This document shows positions 1-6,630 of a stretch of 18,758 nt of DNA, one piece after another. Both the position numbers and the translations under genes were made by a program. The first letter of the stretch is position 1; the number at the start of each line of letters is the position of its first letter. The stretch lies in NCBI GenBank assembly GCA_041677345.1, contig JBAYQE010000049.1, forward strand, positions 1-18,758. The letters run 5' to 3'. The stretch is from JALOAT01 sp041677345. Lineage in GTDB: Bacteria; Pseudomonadota; Gammaproteobacteria; Thiohalomonadales; Thiohalomonadaceae. The notes under the pieces are model-generated. The model did no database searches. It was not told the DNA's origin and worked only from the letters and a program-made list of their open reading frames with translations.

Positions 1-205
1 GCACACCGCGCGTGAGCGTAGAGGAAGTGAAGACCGACGGCACCATGAAACTACGCCACCATCACGAGGTCGATCAGCGTGGCCTCGACCTGCCGCGGGC
101 GCAGAAAGTCATGGAATACATCCGGAAGCTCTCGGCGCACCCGTGGTGCTCTACACGATCGACGGTGTGGGGCGCGAGGAGATCCTGCGCGAAGACGGGA
201 ATTAG
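1..205 (+). pseudogene. C-terminal end of a SpoVR-like protein, frameshifted
   Basis: This is the 3' end of a + strand gene whose start lies outside the window. Codons read well in one frame from position 3 to about 131 (peptide ending QKVMEYIRKL) and then continue in another frame from about 135 to the TAG at 203-205 (GAPVVLYTIDGVGREEILR). One missing base near 132-135 would join them. The joined peptide, with its LRHH segment, the 'RGLDLPRAQKVMEYIRKLSG' helix and the hydrophobic PVVLYTID strand, resembles the C-terminal tail of SpoVR-family proteins as I recall them (LRH...R.L...V...LWG..V.L). SpoVR proteins are involved in spore cortex formation in Bacillus; their role in Gram-negatives is poorly defined. 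The assignment is tentative because only about 65 residues are visible. The frameshift could be a real mutation or a sequencing error. The gene is convergent with the kdpD-like gene. Confidence 0.4.
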
Positions 206-219
206 GCATTGCAGCGGAT

Positions 220-238
220 GGCACGCCTCCTCCGTGCC
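220..238. terminator. Hairpin between convergent genes
   Basis: A perfect 6-bp stem, GGCACG at 220-225 and CGTGCC at 233-238, encloses a 7-base loop. It sits between the TAG of the SpoVR-like end (205) and the stop of the minus-strand kinase (247-249), the expected place for a bidirectional terminator. No T-tract follows on either strand, so intrinsic termination is uncertain. Confidence 0.35.
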
Positions 239-246
239 GGCTCCCG

Positions 247-1716
247 CTAGTCGAACCTCCGCACGCTTCCATCCTGCCCAGCGTCGGCTGTGAGCGGCAG
301 GGTGATGCTCACGCGGGTGCCGCGACCTTCAGGGCCAGGCAGCACCTCGAGGTCACCGGCGTGCGCGCCGACCAGTGCATGGGCGATGGTCAGGCCGAGC
401 CCCGGCGGCTGGCCGGCGGGAAAACCGGGGCCCTGATCCACCACCTCGATGTGTGCGCGCTCAGCCCCATCGTGCAGGCGCACGGCGATGGTTCCGCCGG
501 GGGGCGAATAGCGTGTGGCGTTGTCGAGCACGTTCACCAGCGCCTGTTCGATCAGGGCAGCGTGAACATACGCGGGGGCAATGTCCTGCAGGTCCAGCAC
601 CACATTGAAGTGCTCCAATGGGGCGTGCAGCCGGTTAAGCGCCGCAACGACGATCTCGCGCAGGTCTACGGAGGCGCGGCGCAGGGGTTGCCCGCCCTCA
701 CCCACACGGGTCATGTCGAACAGGCTCTGCAGATAGCGCATGAGCCGGTCGGTCTGGTCGCGCACCTCACGCAGTTGCACGGCCGCATGCTCCGGCGGAG
801 TGGGCTCGCCGGTGAGCAGCTCGGTGGTGATGGTGTGGATGGCGAGCAGGGGCGCGTGCAAGTCATGGGAGAGGGAACTGAGCAGCGCAGCACGCAGTTG
901 TTCCGTCTCGGCCGCCCTGCGCGTCTCCTGGAGTTCATCGGCGAGTTGCGTACGTTCGATGGCCACGGCCGCCTGCCCGCACAAACCCTCCGCGAGTTCC
1001 ATCATGTCCGCTGTCAGCGGCGTGCCGATGGCCGCCATCGCCAGCGGACCACCGGCAGTCTCCAGGCGCACGAACTGCCACGGCCCTCGTGCCGGTGCAC
1101 GCCCCTGCCACAGCTGTTGTGCGTGGGCGAGGTCACCGGCGGCCAGGTGCAGGTCGTCGCTGCTGGCCGCACGCTGTTCCAGCCGTCCATCGCGCGCCGG
1201 CGCCAGCAAGACCGCGGGGCGCCCCAGGGTGGCGGCGAGATGATCGACCGTGGCCTCCATGGCGTCCTCCATGGAGACCACCGCCGCCATGCGCCGACTG
1301 AAGTCATGCAAGGCTTCGGTGCGACGGGCAACCGCCCGGGTATCTTCGATGGCAGTGCGCATGCGCGCCGCCAGCTGGCCCGTGACCGTGGCGACCAGCA
1401 GGAATACCGCAAGCCGCACCAGATCGGTGCGATATTCCACCTGGAAGGTGAAGTACGGTTCGGTGAAGAGGAAGTTGTAAGTGAAGAAGCTCAGCGCGGA
1501 ACCGAAGAGTGAGGGCCACAGCCCCAGGCCCACGGAGATGAACAGCACGCCCGCCAGAAAGATGAGTGCCAGATCGGCATGGGAAAGATAAGGGGCCAGA
1601 CGGAAGGCAAAGCCGGTGCTGACAGCCACGCCCAGTGCCGCCAGCACCATGGCCGCGGGCAGTGAGACTGGCAGCAGACGGCGGCGCGTGGACGCGGAGA
1701 TGTGGGGTTGCGGCAT
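247..1716 (-). CDS. KdpD-like sensor histidine kinase, short form
   Basis: This is a 489-residue membrane histidine kinase. The N-terminus (about 16-115) holds several hydrophobic segments typical of the KdpD transmembrane region (DUF4118), including 'FGSALSFFTYNFLFTEPYFT' as in KdpD. A GAF-like region spans about 135-260. The HisKA H-box SLSHDLHAPL has its phosphoacceptor at His284. The ATPase domain has an N-box (NVLDNATRYSPPGG, Asn395/Asn399), a G1 box (VDQGPG, 427-431) and a G2 box (GLGL, 439-442). Full KdpD is about 890 residues; the N-terminal KdpD and Usp domains are absent here. The stretch between G1 and G2 is only a few residues, so most of the usual ATP-lid/F-box is missing. No response regulator gene lies downstream. 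It is divergent from trkH, which suggests, but does not show, a role in potassium or osmotic sensing. The ATG at 1714-1716 has no Shine-Dalgarno. Confidence 0.88.
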   Translation of the reverse strand: MPQPHISASTRRRLLPVSLPAAMVLAALGVAVSTGFAFRLAPYLSHADLALIFLAGVLFISVGLGLWPSLFGSALSFFTYNFLFTEPYFTFQVEYRTDLVRLAVFLLVATVTGQLAARMRTAIEDTRAVARRTEALHDFSRRMAAVVSMEDAMEATVDHLAATLGRPAVLLAPARDGRLEQRAASSDDLHLAAGDLAHAQQLWQGRAPARGPWQFVRLETAGGPLAMAAIGTPLTADMMELAEGLCGQAAVAIERTQLADELQETRRAAETEQLRAALLSSLSHDLHAPLLAIHTITTELLTGEPTPPEHAAVQLREVRDQTDRLMRYLQSLFDMTRVGEGGQPLRRASVDLREIVVAALNRLHAPLEHFNVVLDLQDIAPAYVHAALIEQALVNVLDNATRYSPPGGTIAVRLHDGAERAHIEVVDQGPGFPAGQPPGLGLTIAHALVGAHAGDLEVLPGPEGRGTRVSITLPLTADAGQDGSVRRFD

Positions 1717-1725
1717 GGGGGCGAC

Positions 1726-1754
1726 TTTATACCAGCGTCCGGGACGTGACCCAA
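1726..1754 (-). promoter_or_regulatory. Sigma-70-like promoter for the kdpD-like gene
   Basis: On the minus strand a TTGGGT -35 (complement of 1749-1754) and a TATAAA -10 (complement of 1726-1731) are separated by 17 bases. Transcription should begin about 7 bases beyond the -10, near 1719. That is only a few bases before the ATG at 1716, so the message would be leaderless or nearly so, matching the lack of a ribosome-binding site. Confidence 0.5.
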
Positions 1755-1859
1755 GCCCCGCCGCGCGCCGCGACTGCCCTGGTGCGGTATGGGGGATGCA
1801 TTGTTGGCGCCATGCAGGGAGAATAGGCGCCCGACTTCCGGCCGGATGGCTTTCCGTTC

Positions 1860-3305
1860 ATGCAGCTGACCATTGTCCTTCGCACCTTCGGCATCCTGCT
1901 CATGCTGTTCAGCGCCAGCCTGGTGCCTCCTGTACTGGTGTCCGCTTACTACGAGGACGGCGAGCTGTTCCATTTCGCAGCGATTTTCTGGGTCGCGGTC
2001 ACGGCCGGGCTGGCCCTGTGGCTGCCGTTCCGGCGCGGGCAGCGCGCGCTACGCAACCGCGACGGCTTCGTCATCGTCGGCATGTTCTGGCTGGTCATGA
2101 GCCTGGTCACCGCGGTGCCCTTCATGGTCGGCCTCGACATGTCACCGACGCGAGCGGTGTTCGAGGCGGTGTCGGCGTTCACCACCACGGGTGCGACGGT
2201 GATTGTCGGCCTCGACCATCTGCCCCGCTCCATACTCTTCTACCGCCAGCAGTTGCAGTGGCTCGGTGGTATCGGCGTGGTGGTGACGGCGGTGGCCCTG
2301 CTACCCATGATGGGCGTGGGCGGCATGCAGCTGGTACGTGCCGAGATCACCGGGCCCATGAAGGAAGAAAAACTCACCCCGCGCATCAATCACACCGCCA
2401 AGGCGCTGTGGAAGGTCTATGGCGTGCTCACCGTCGCCTGTGCCCTGGCCTATTGGCTTGCGGGCATGGAACCGTTCGACGCGGTGGCGCACAGCTTCTC
2501 CACCGTCTCCACCGCCGGCTTCTCCACCCACGACGCAAGCCTCGCCTATTTCCAGAATCCGCTGGTCGAGGCGATTGCCATGCTGTTCATGCTGCTCGGG
2601 GCCATCAACTTCGCCCTGCACTTCACAGCCTGGCAGCGCCTGTCCATCCGCGGCTATCTACAAAACGCCGAGGTGCGCGTGTTCCTGTCTGCCGTTGTGG
2701 TGCTCATTGCCGTCATCACGCTAGTGCTCGTGGCCGAAAACACCCACAGCGAGCCCTTGCAGGCCTTGCGCCATGCCGCCTTCACGGCGGTCTCGTTCAT
2801 CACCACATCGGGATTCACCATCGACGACGCCGCCGCCTGGCCCGCCATGCTGCCCGTCCTGCTCGTCTTTTCGGCATTCATGGCGGGCTGTGCCGGTTCC
2901 ACCTCGGGCGGCATGAAGACCATCCGTTTCATCGTGCTGTTCAAGCAGGGCCTGCTGGAGATCAGCAGCCTCATCCACCCCAATCTGGTACGTCCGCTCA
3001 AGATCGACAATCGTGTGGTACCGGTGCGGGTCATCCAGTCGGTCTGGGGCTTTTTCGCCGCCTACATCGCAGCCTTTGCCTTGTTCATGCTGGCGCTGAT
3101 GATGCTTGGTCTCGACCAGGTCACGGCCTTCGGTGCCGTGGCGGCCACTCTCAACAACCTGGGCCCGGGGCTCGGAGCGGTCAGCGGAAATTTCATCGGC
3201 ATGCCCGACACCGGCCTGTGGCTCATGTCCTTTGCCATGCTCCTCGGTCGTCTGGAGATTTTCACGCTGCTGGTGCTGCTCACGCCGGATTTCTGGCGCC
3301 GCTGA
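1860..3305 (+). CDS. trkH: Trk-type potassium uptake protein TrkH
   Basis: This 481-residue inner-membrane protein forms the K+ translocating subunit of the Trk system, normally gated by cytosolic TrkA (not in this window). The four pore-loop selectivity segments are visible: TTTGATV (108-114), STAGFST (217-223), TTSGFT (315-320) and NNLGPGLG (432-439). Each has the Gly typical of the SKT superfamily. The conserved 'CAGSTSGGMK' block is at 344-353 and 'RQQLQWLGGIGVVV' at 129-142. The length is that of bacterial TrkH/TrkG. The ATG at 1860 gives the usual TrkH N-terminus (RTFGILLMLFS); its ribosome-binding site is weak. It is divergent from the KdpD-like kinase with 143 bases between them and only 38 bases upstream of the RibD-C-like gene, so it probably heads a two-gene transcript. 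Confidence 0.95.
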   Translation: MQLTIVLRTFGILLMLFSASLVPPVLVSAYYEDGELFHFAAIFWVAVTAGLALWLPFRRGQRALRNRDGFVIVGMFWLVMSLVTAVPFMVGLDMSPTRAVFEAVSAFTTTGATVIVGLDHLPRSILFYRQQLQWLGGIGVVVTAVALLPMMGVGGMQLVRAEITGPMKEEKLTPRINHTAKALWKVYGVLTVACALAYWLAGMEPFDAVAHSFSTVSTAGFSTHDASLAYFQNPLVEAIAMLFMLLGAINFALHFTAWQRLSIRGYLQNAEVRVFLSAVVVLIAVITLVLVAENTHSEPLQALRHAAFTAVSFITTSGFTIDDAAAWPAMLPVLLVFSAFMAGCAGSTSGGMKTIRFIVLFKQGLLEISSLIHPNLVRPLKIDNRVVPVRVIQSVWGFFAAYIAAFALFMLALMMLGLDQVTAFGAVAATLNNLGPGLGAVSGNFIGMPDTGLWLMSFAMLLGRLEIFTLLVLLTPDFWRR

Positions 3306-3326
3306 TCGGTCGTCGTCTACGTTTCC

Positions 3327-3347
3327 ACGGAGGCCCTGCTCCCGTGG
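3327..3347 (+). promoter_or_regulatory. Shine-Dalgarno and hairpin over a GTG start
   Basis: ACGGAGG (3327-3333) is a strong Shine-Dalgarno 10 bases before the GTG at 3344, and it decides that start. CCACGG (3325-3330) can pair perfectly with CCGTGG (3342-3347), giving a 6-bp stem with an 11-base loop that would bury the start codon and part of the Shine-Dalgarno. Confidence 0.45.
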
Positions 3348-4180
3348 ACGATCAACTACTCGAACTCTTTCCCGCCAGCGGCCGAAACGTGCCGCTGACG
3401 GGGCTCTACCTGGGCCATGACCTGCGCAGCCGCACTGCGCCCTGCGTATTCAGCAATTTCATCGTCTCGCTGGACGGACGCATCGCCCTTCCGGCCCCTG
3501 CCAGTGGGCTGCTGCGGGTACCGCCGGTCATCGCCAATCGGCGCGACTGGCGCCTTTACCTGGAAATCGCCGCGCAGGCCGACGTGCTGCTCACCACCGC
3601 TCGCCACCTGCGTGCAGTGGCTGCCGGACGCCACGGCGACCTGCTGGCGGTGACCGCGCAGCCAGACCTGCGCGCCTGGCGCACGGCACGCGGCCTCCCG
3701 CCTTCACCCGCAGTGGCCGCGGTGAGCAAGGACCTCGATATCCCTGTCGGCGTGACCGCGGACCTGCCCGGTCCGCTCTGCGTGCTCACCACTGACAGTG
3801 CGCCCGCAGCACGGGAACGGGTGCTCGCAGCCGCGGGCATCCGTGTATGGCGGCTACCCGGCACGACCCTGGACGGCGCCACACTGGTGGCGGCACTGAC
3901 CGCAGCCGGTTACGCCATCATCTATTCCATCGCCGGCCCGCGCGTGCTGCATGCCTTGTGCACCGCACGCATGCTGAACCGTCTCTATCTCACCCAGGCC
4001 ACGGTGCTGCTGGGCGGTGAACCCTGCGTGCCGCTCCTGCTCGGTCCCGAACTGATGCCGGCCCTGCGCACGCGCCTCGTGGCGTGCCATCTGGATCCCC
4101 ACGCACCACCGGGCGCCATGCAGCTTTTTTCCGTGTATGAAATAGCTGATGACGATGAGATGAACACCCCTGCCACCTAA
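3344..4180 (+). CDS. RibD C-terminal / dihydrofolate-reductase-like protein
   Basis: This 278-residue protein is of the RibD_C (bacterial bifunctional deaminase-reductase C-terminal) fold. The family reduces pyrimidine or pterin-type substrates with NAD(P)H. Seen here: the N-terminal strand/loop SNFIVSLDGRIAL (37-49), matching the family 'N.A.SLDG..A' signature; the nucleotide-binding turn SIAGPRVLHALC (195-206), standing for the usual GGP.L...L; and 'LNRLYLTQATVLLGG' (211-225), matching the late L.DEL.L...P.LLGG motif. The DE of that motif is replaced by NR. There is no deaminase domain, so it is not a full RibD. The GTG start at 3344 is chosen for the good Shine-Dalgarno; the frame stays open further upstream only as a shadow over trkH. 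The substrate is unknown. It follows trkH closely and probably shares its transcript. Confidence 0.75.
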   Translation: MDDQLLELFPASGRNVPLTGLYLGHDLRSRTAPCVFSNFIVSLDGRIALPAPASGLLRVPPVIANRRDWRLYLEIAAQADVLLTTARHLRAVAAGRHGDLLAVTAQPDLRAWRTARGLPPSPAVAAVSKDLDIPVGVTADLPGPLCVLTTDSAPAARERVLAAAGIRVWRLPGTTLDGATLVAALTAAGYAIIYSIAGPRVLHALCTARMLNRLYLTQATVLLGGEPCVPLLLGPELMPALRTRLVACHLDPHAPPGAMQLFSVYEIADDDEMNTPAT

Positions 4181-4192
4181 CAAACGGAGTCA

Positions 4193-4220
4193 TTGCAGGT
4201 CCGGGGTCGTCGTCTATGCT
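4193..4220 (+). promoter_or_regulatory. Candidate sigma-70 promoter for glgB
   Basis: TTGCAG (4193-4198) and TATGCT (4215-4220) are separated by 16 bases and lie about 130 bases before the glgB ATG. The sequence is a plausible -35/-10 pair. Because the -10 overlaps the in-frame ATG at 4216, it also argues against starting glgB there. No operator was recognised. Confidence 0.4.
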
Positions 4221-4344
4221 AAATGCACACAACGGGCCCGGTCTCCCGGAGCATCGGCCCAACCTTTTCGTTTCTTCGCCCGCACACAACCATAAGGACG
4301 CCGCCACTGCGACGTCGCGGGCGCCGCTTTCAATCATTCAGCGC

Positions 4345-4351
4345 AAGGGAG
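4345..4351 (+). promoter_or_regulatory. Ribosome-binding site of glgB
   Basis: AAGGGAG ends 5 bases before the ATG at 4357. It selects this start over the in-frame ATG at 4216, which would add 47 residues with no recognisable GlgB content. Confidence 0.7.
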
Positions 4352-4356
4352 CACGG

Positions 4357-6294
4357 ATGAACAGGCAGGTGATGGTGAGCACGGAACCCGTACGGCATGA
4401 CGTGAGTCTGCTTTCAGACCACGACGTCTATCTGTTCAAGGAGGGGAGCCACTACCGCCTCTATGACAAGCTTGGTTCACACGTCACCTCGGTGGACGGC
4501 GTCGCAGGCGTGCTGTTTGCGGTGTGGGCGCCCAACGCCCGTCATGTCTCGGTCATCGGTGATTTCAACGGCTGGAACAAGCATACCCACAACCTGGCGC
4601 CGCGCTGGGACAGTTCGGGTATCTGGGAAGGCTTCATCGCCGGACTGAAACCGGGTGACCTGTACAAGTACCATATCGTCTCCAACCACAATGGCTACGA
4701 GGTGGAGAAGATCGATCCCTTCGCCCGCCAGTACGAGTGTCCGCCGCGCTCGGCCTCCGTGGTGTGGGACCGTGACTACGAGTGGCGCGACGGCGACTGG
4801 ATGCTCACCCGTCGTGAGAAAAACTCGCTGGATGCCCCCATGTCCGCGTACGAGGTGCACCTCGCCTCCTGGCGCCGTGTACCCGAGGACGGCCATCGCT
4901 CCCTCACCTACGCGGAAATGGCTGACCAACTGGTGTCCTACGTGAAATGGATGGGCTTCACCCACGTGGAATTCCTGCCCGTCATGGAACACCCCTTCGG
5001 GGGGTCCTGGGGTTACCAGACCCTGGGTTATTTCGCACCCACTGCGCGTCACGGCTCACCGGAGGAACTGAAATACCTGATCGACCGCCTCCATCAGGAA
5101 GGCATCGGCGTGATCCTCGACTGGGTACCCTCGCACTTCCCGAGCGACGCCCATGGTCTCGCCTATTTCGACGGCACCTATATGTTCGAGCATATGGACC
5201 CCAAGCGCGGCTATCACCCGGAGTGGAAGAGCTACATCTTCAACTTCGGCCGCCACGAGGTACGCTCGTTCCTGCTGTCCTCGGCCATGTTCTGGCTGGA
5301 GCAGTTCCATGCCGACGGCCTGCGCGTGGACGCAGTGGCCTCCATGCTGTACCTGGATTACGCCCGCAAGGAAGGCGAGTGGATCCCCAACCAGTACGGC
5401 GGCAAGGAAGACATCGACGCCATCGGATTCATGCGCAAGCTCAATGAGTCGGTCTACGGTGAGCACCCGGACGTGCAGACCATCGCCGAGGAATCCACCG
5501 CCTGGCCCATGGTGTCGCGCCCCGCCTACGCGGGCGGCCTCGGCTTCGGCATGAAGTGGAACATGGGCTGGATGCACGACACGCTGGATTACTTCAGCAA
5601 AGAACCGATCCATCGCAAGTACCACCACGACCAGCTCACCTTCAGCATCTGGTACGCCTTCCATGAGAACTTCGTGTTGCCCCTCTCCCACGACGAAGTG
5701 GTGCACGGCAAGGGTTCGTTGATCCGCCGCATGCCCGGCGACGACTGGCAGAAGTTCGCCAACCTGCGCGCCCTGTACGGCTACATGTGGGCGCACCCGG
5801 GTAAGAAGCTGCTGTTCATGGGCGGCGAAATCGGCCAGTGGGATGAGTGGAACCACGACGCCAGCGTGCAATGGCATCTCAACGAATGGCCGCCGCACCA
5901 GGGCGTGCAGCGCTGGCTCAAAGACCTCAACGCGGTCTACCGCAGCGAGCCGTCGCTGCACCAGGTGGATTTCGAAAACGCGGGCTTCGAATGGGTGGAT
6001 TTCCACGACTGGGAATCCAGCGTCATCACCTTCCTGCGCCGCGGACATAATCCCGACGACGTGATGCTCGTGGTGTGCAACCTCACGCCGGTGCCGCGAC
6101 ACAACTACATGGTGGGCGTCCCGCGCGGCGGTTACTGGCGTGAACTGCTCAACAGTGACGCCACTGTCTATTGGGGCAGTGGTATGGGCAACATGGGCGG
6201 TGTCGATGCCGCACCCGTGCCGGCGCAGGGCCGTTATCACTCCCTCAACCTCACCCTGCCGCCGCTCTCGGTGATGTATTTCAAACCGGCCTGA
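4357..6294 (+). CDS. glgB: 1,4-alpha-glucan branching enzyme (GH13, CBM48)
   Basis: This 645-residue enzyme transfers alpha-1,4 chains to make alpha-1,6 branches in glycogen-like glucan. The N-terminal CBM48 module (about 45-135) shows 'VLFAVWAPNARHVSVIGDFN'. The GH13 barrel follows with MEHPFGGSWGYQTLGYFAPT (210-229), the nucleophile Asp325 in GLRVDAVASMLY, the acid/base Glu378 in QTIAEES, and the transition-state Asp446 in PLSHDEVVHGKGS. A C-terminal all-beta domain ends at FKPA. E. coli GlgB is 728 residues; this protein lacks the extra N-terminal N1 module, as many bacterial branching enzymes do. It is the first gene of the alpha-glucan block and would branch the linear product of GlgE encoded next. 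A 336-base gap holding a large inverted repeat separates it from glgE. Confidence 0.97.
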   Translation: MNRQVMVSTEPVRHDVSLLSDHDVYLFKEGSHYRLYDKLGSHVTSVDGVAGVLFAVWAPNARHVSVIGDFNGWNKHTHNLAPRWDSSGIWEGFIAGLKPGDLYKYHIVSNHNGYEVEKIDPFARQYECPPRSASVVWDRDYEWRDGDWMLTRREKNSLDAPMSAYEVHLASWRRVPEDGHRSLTYAEMADQLVSYVKWMGFTHVEFLPVMEHPFGGSWGYQTLGYFAPTARHGSPEELKYLIDRLHQEGIGVILDWVPSHFPSDAHGLAYFDGTYMFEHMDPKRGYHPEWKSYIFNFGRHEVRSFLLSSAMFWLEQFHADGLRVDAVASMLYLDYARKEGEWIPNQYGGKEDIDAIGFMRKLNESVYGEHPDVQTIAEESTAWPMVSRPAYAGGLGFGMKWNMGWMHDTLDYFSKEPIHRKYHHDQLTFSIWYAFHENFVLPLSHDEVVHGKGSLIRRMPGDDWQKFANLRALYGYMWAHPGKKLLFMGGEIGQWDEWNHDASVQWHLNEWPPHQGVQRWLKDLNAVYRSEPSLHQVDFENAGFEWVDFHDWESSVITFLRRGHNPDDVMLVVCNLTPVPRHNYMVGVPRGGYWRELLNSDATVYWGSGMGNMGGVDAAPVPAQGRYHSLNLTLPPLSVMYFKPA

Positions 6295-6307
6295 GCCGCG
6301 GGGCTCA
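6292..6307 (+). terminator. Short hairpin at the glgB stop codon
   Basis: TGAGCC (6292-6297, beginning with the stop codon) pairs perfectly with GGCTCA (6302-6307) around a GCGG loop. No T-run follows, so it may only protect the 3' end or weaken read-through to glgE. Confidence 0.25.
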
Positions 6308-6315
6308 ATCCCGGA

Positions 6316-6573
6316 GGCCACGGAGCACGTCCGCGAATGAACGCAAATGAACGCGAACATGAGACAGGACCGCCATGGCCTCCGGTGTGCCGTGTCGTGC
6401 GTAGGTCCTCGCGTAGGTCACGTTGCGAAGCTACGTGACATCTTCCAACCGCCTGTGTCGCGTAGGCGCTACGCGCCAGCGTGACCTACGCACTGCACGT
6501 CACCACCGCGGCCTTCACCTCCGATTTCATCTTCGCGTTCATTTGCGTTCATTCGCGGACTTTCTCCGTGGCC
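6316..6573. repeat. Large inverted-repeat element A
   Basis: The arms at 6316-6357 and 6532-6573 are 42 bases each and match at 40 positions. They carry GGCCACGGAG followed by repeated 'GAATGAACGCAAATGAACGC' words. Inside lies a second perfect 11-bp inverted repeat, GTGCGTAGGTC (6397-6407) and GACCTACGCAC (6483-6493). Within that are two further hairpins: GTCACGT/ACGTGAC (6417-6439, GAA loop) and GGCGC/GCGCC (6465-6477). No convincing gene is present. The 258-base element nearly fills the gap between glgB and glgE. It is a nested palindrome of the MITE or REP-like type; no transposase is encoded. Confidence 0.8.
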
Positions 6574-6618
6574 CTATCATTGCCTCCGTAGTTCATCTCC
6601 CGCCTGCTACGTTTCTTG

Positions 6619-6627
6619 GGAGGGAGC
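6619..6627 (+). promoter_or_regulatory. Ribosome-binding site of glgE
   Basis: GGAGGGAG-type sequence (6619-6627) lies 3-4 bases before the ATG at 6631. An in-frame TTG at 6616 overlaps this site and is therefore unlikely to be the start. Confidence 0.6.
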
Positions 6628-6630
6628 GAG

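Noticed and set aside
79..1512. 477-codon + strand frame opposite the kdpD-like kinase
   Set aside because: The complement encodes all histidine kinase motifs in order; the + strand translation has none and reads as a G+C shadow.
1616..3343. Long open + strand frame overlapping trkH and continuous with the RibD-C-like gene
   Set aside because: The part before 3344 overlaps trkH in another frame and gives Arg/His/Ala-rich sequence with no family features; only the part from the GTG at 3344 is protein-like.
4216..4356. Upstream in-frame start for glgB adding 47 residues
   Set aside because: The added residues are unlike GlgB, the ATG overlaps the likely -10 box, and the ATG at 4357 has a good Shine-Dalgarno.
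5056..6360. 434-codon minus-strand frame across glgB
   Set aside because: It is antisense to conserved GH13 sequence and shows no motifs or ribosome-binding site.
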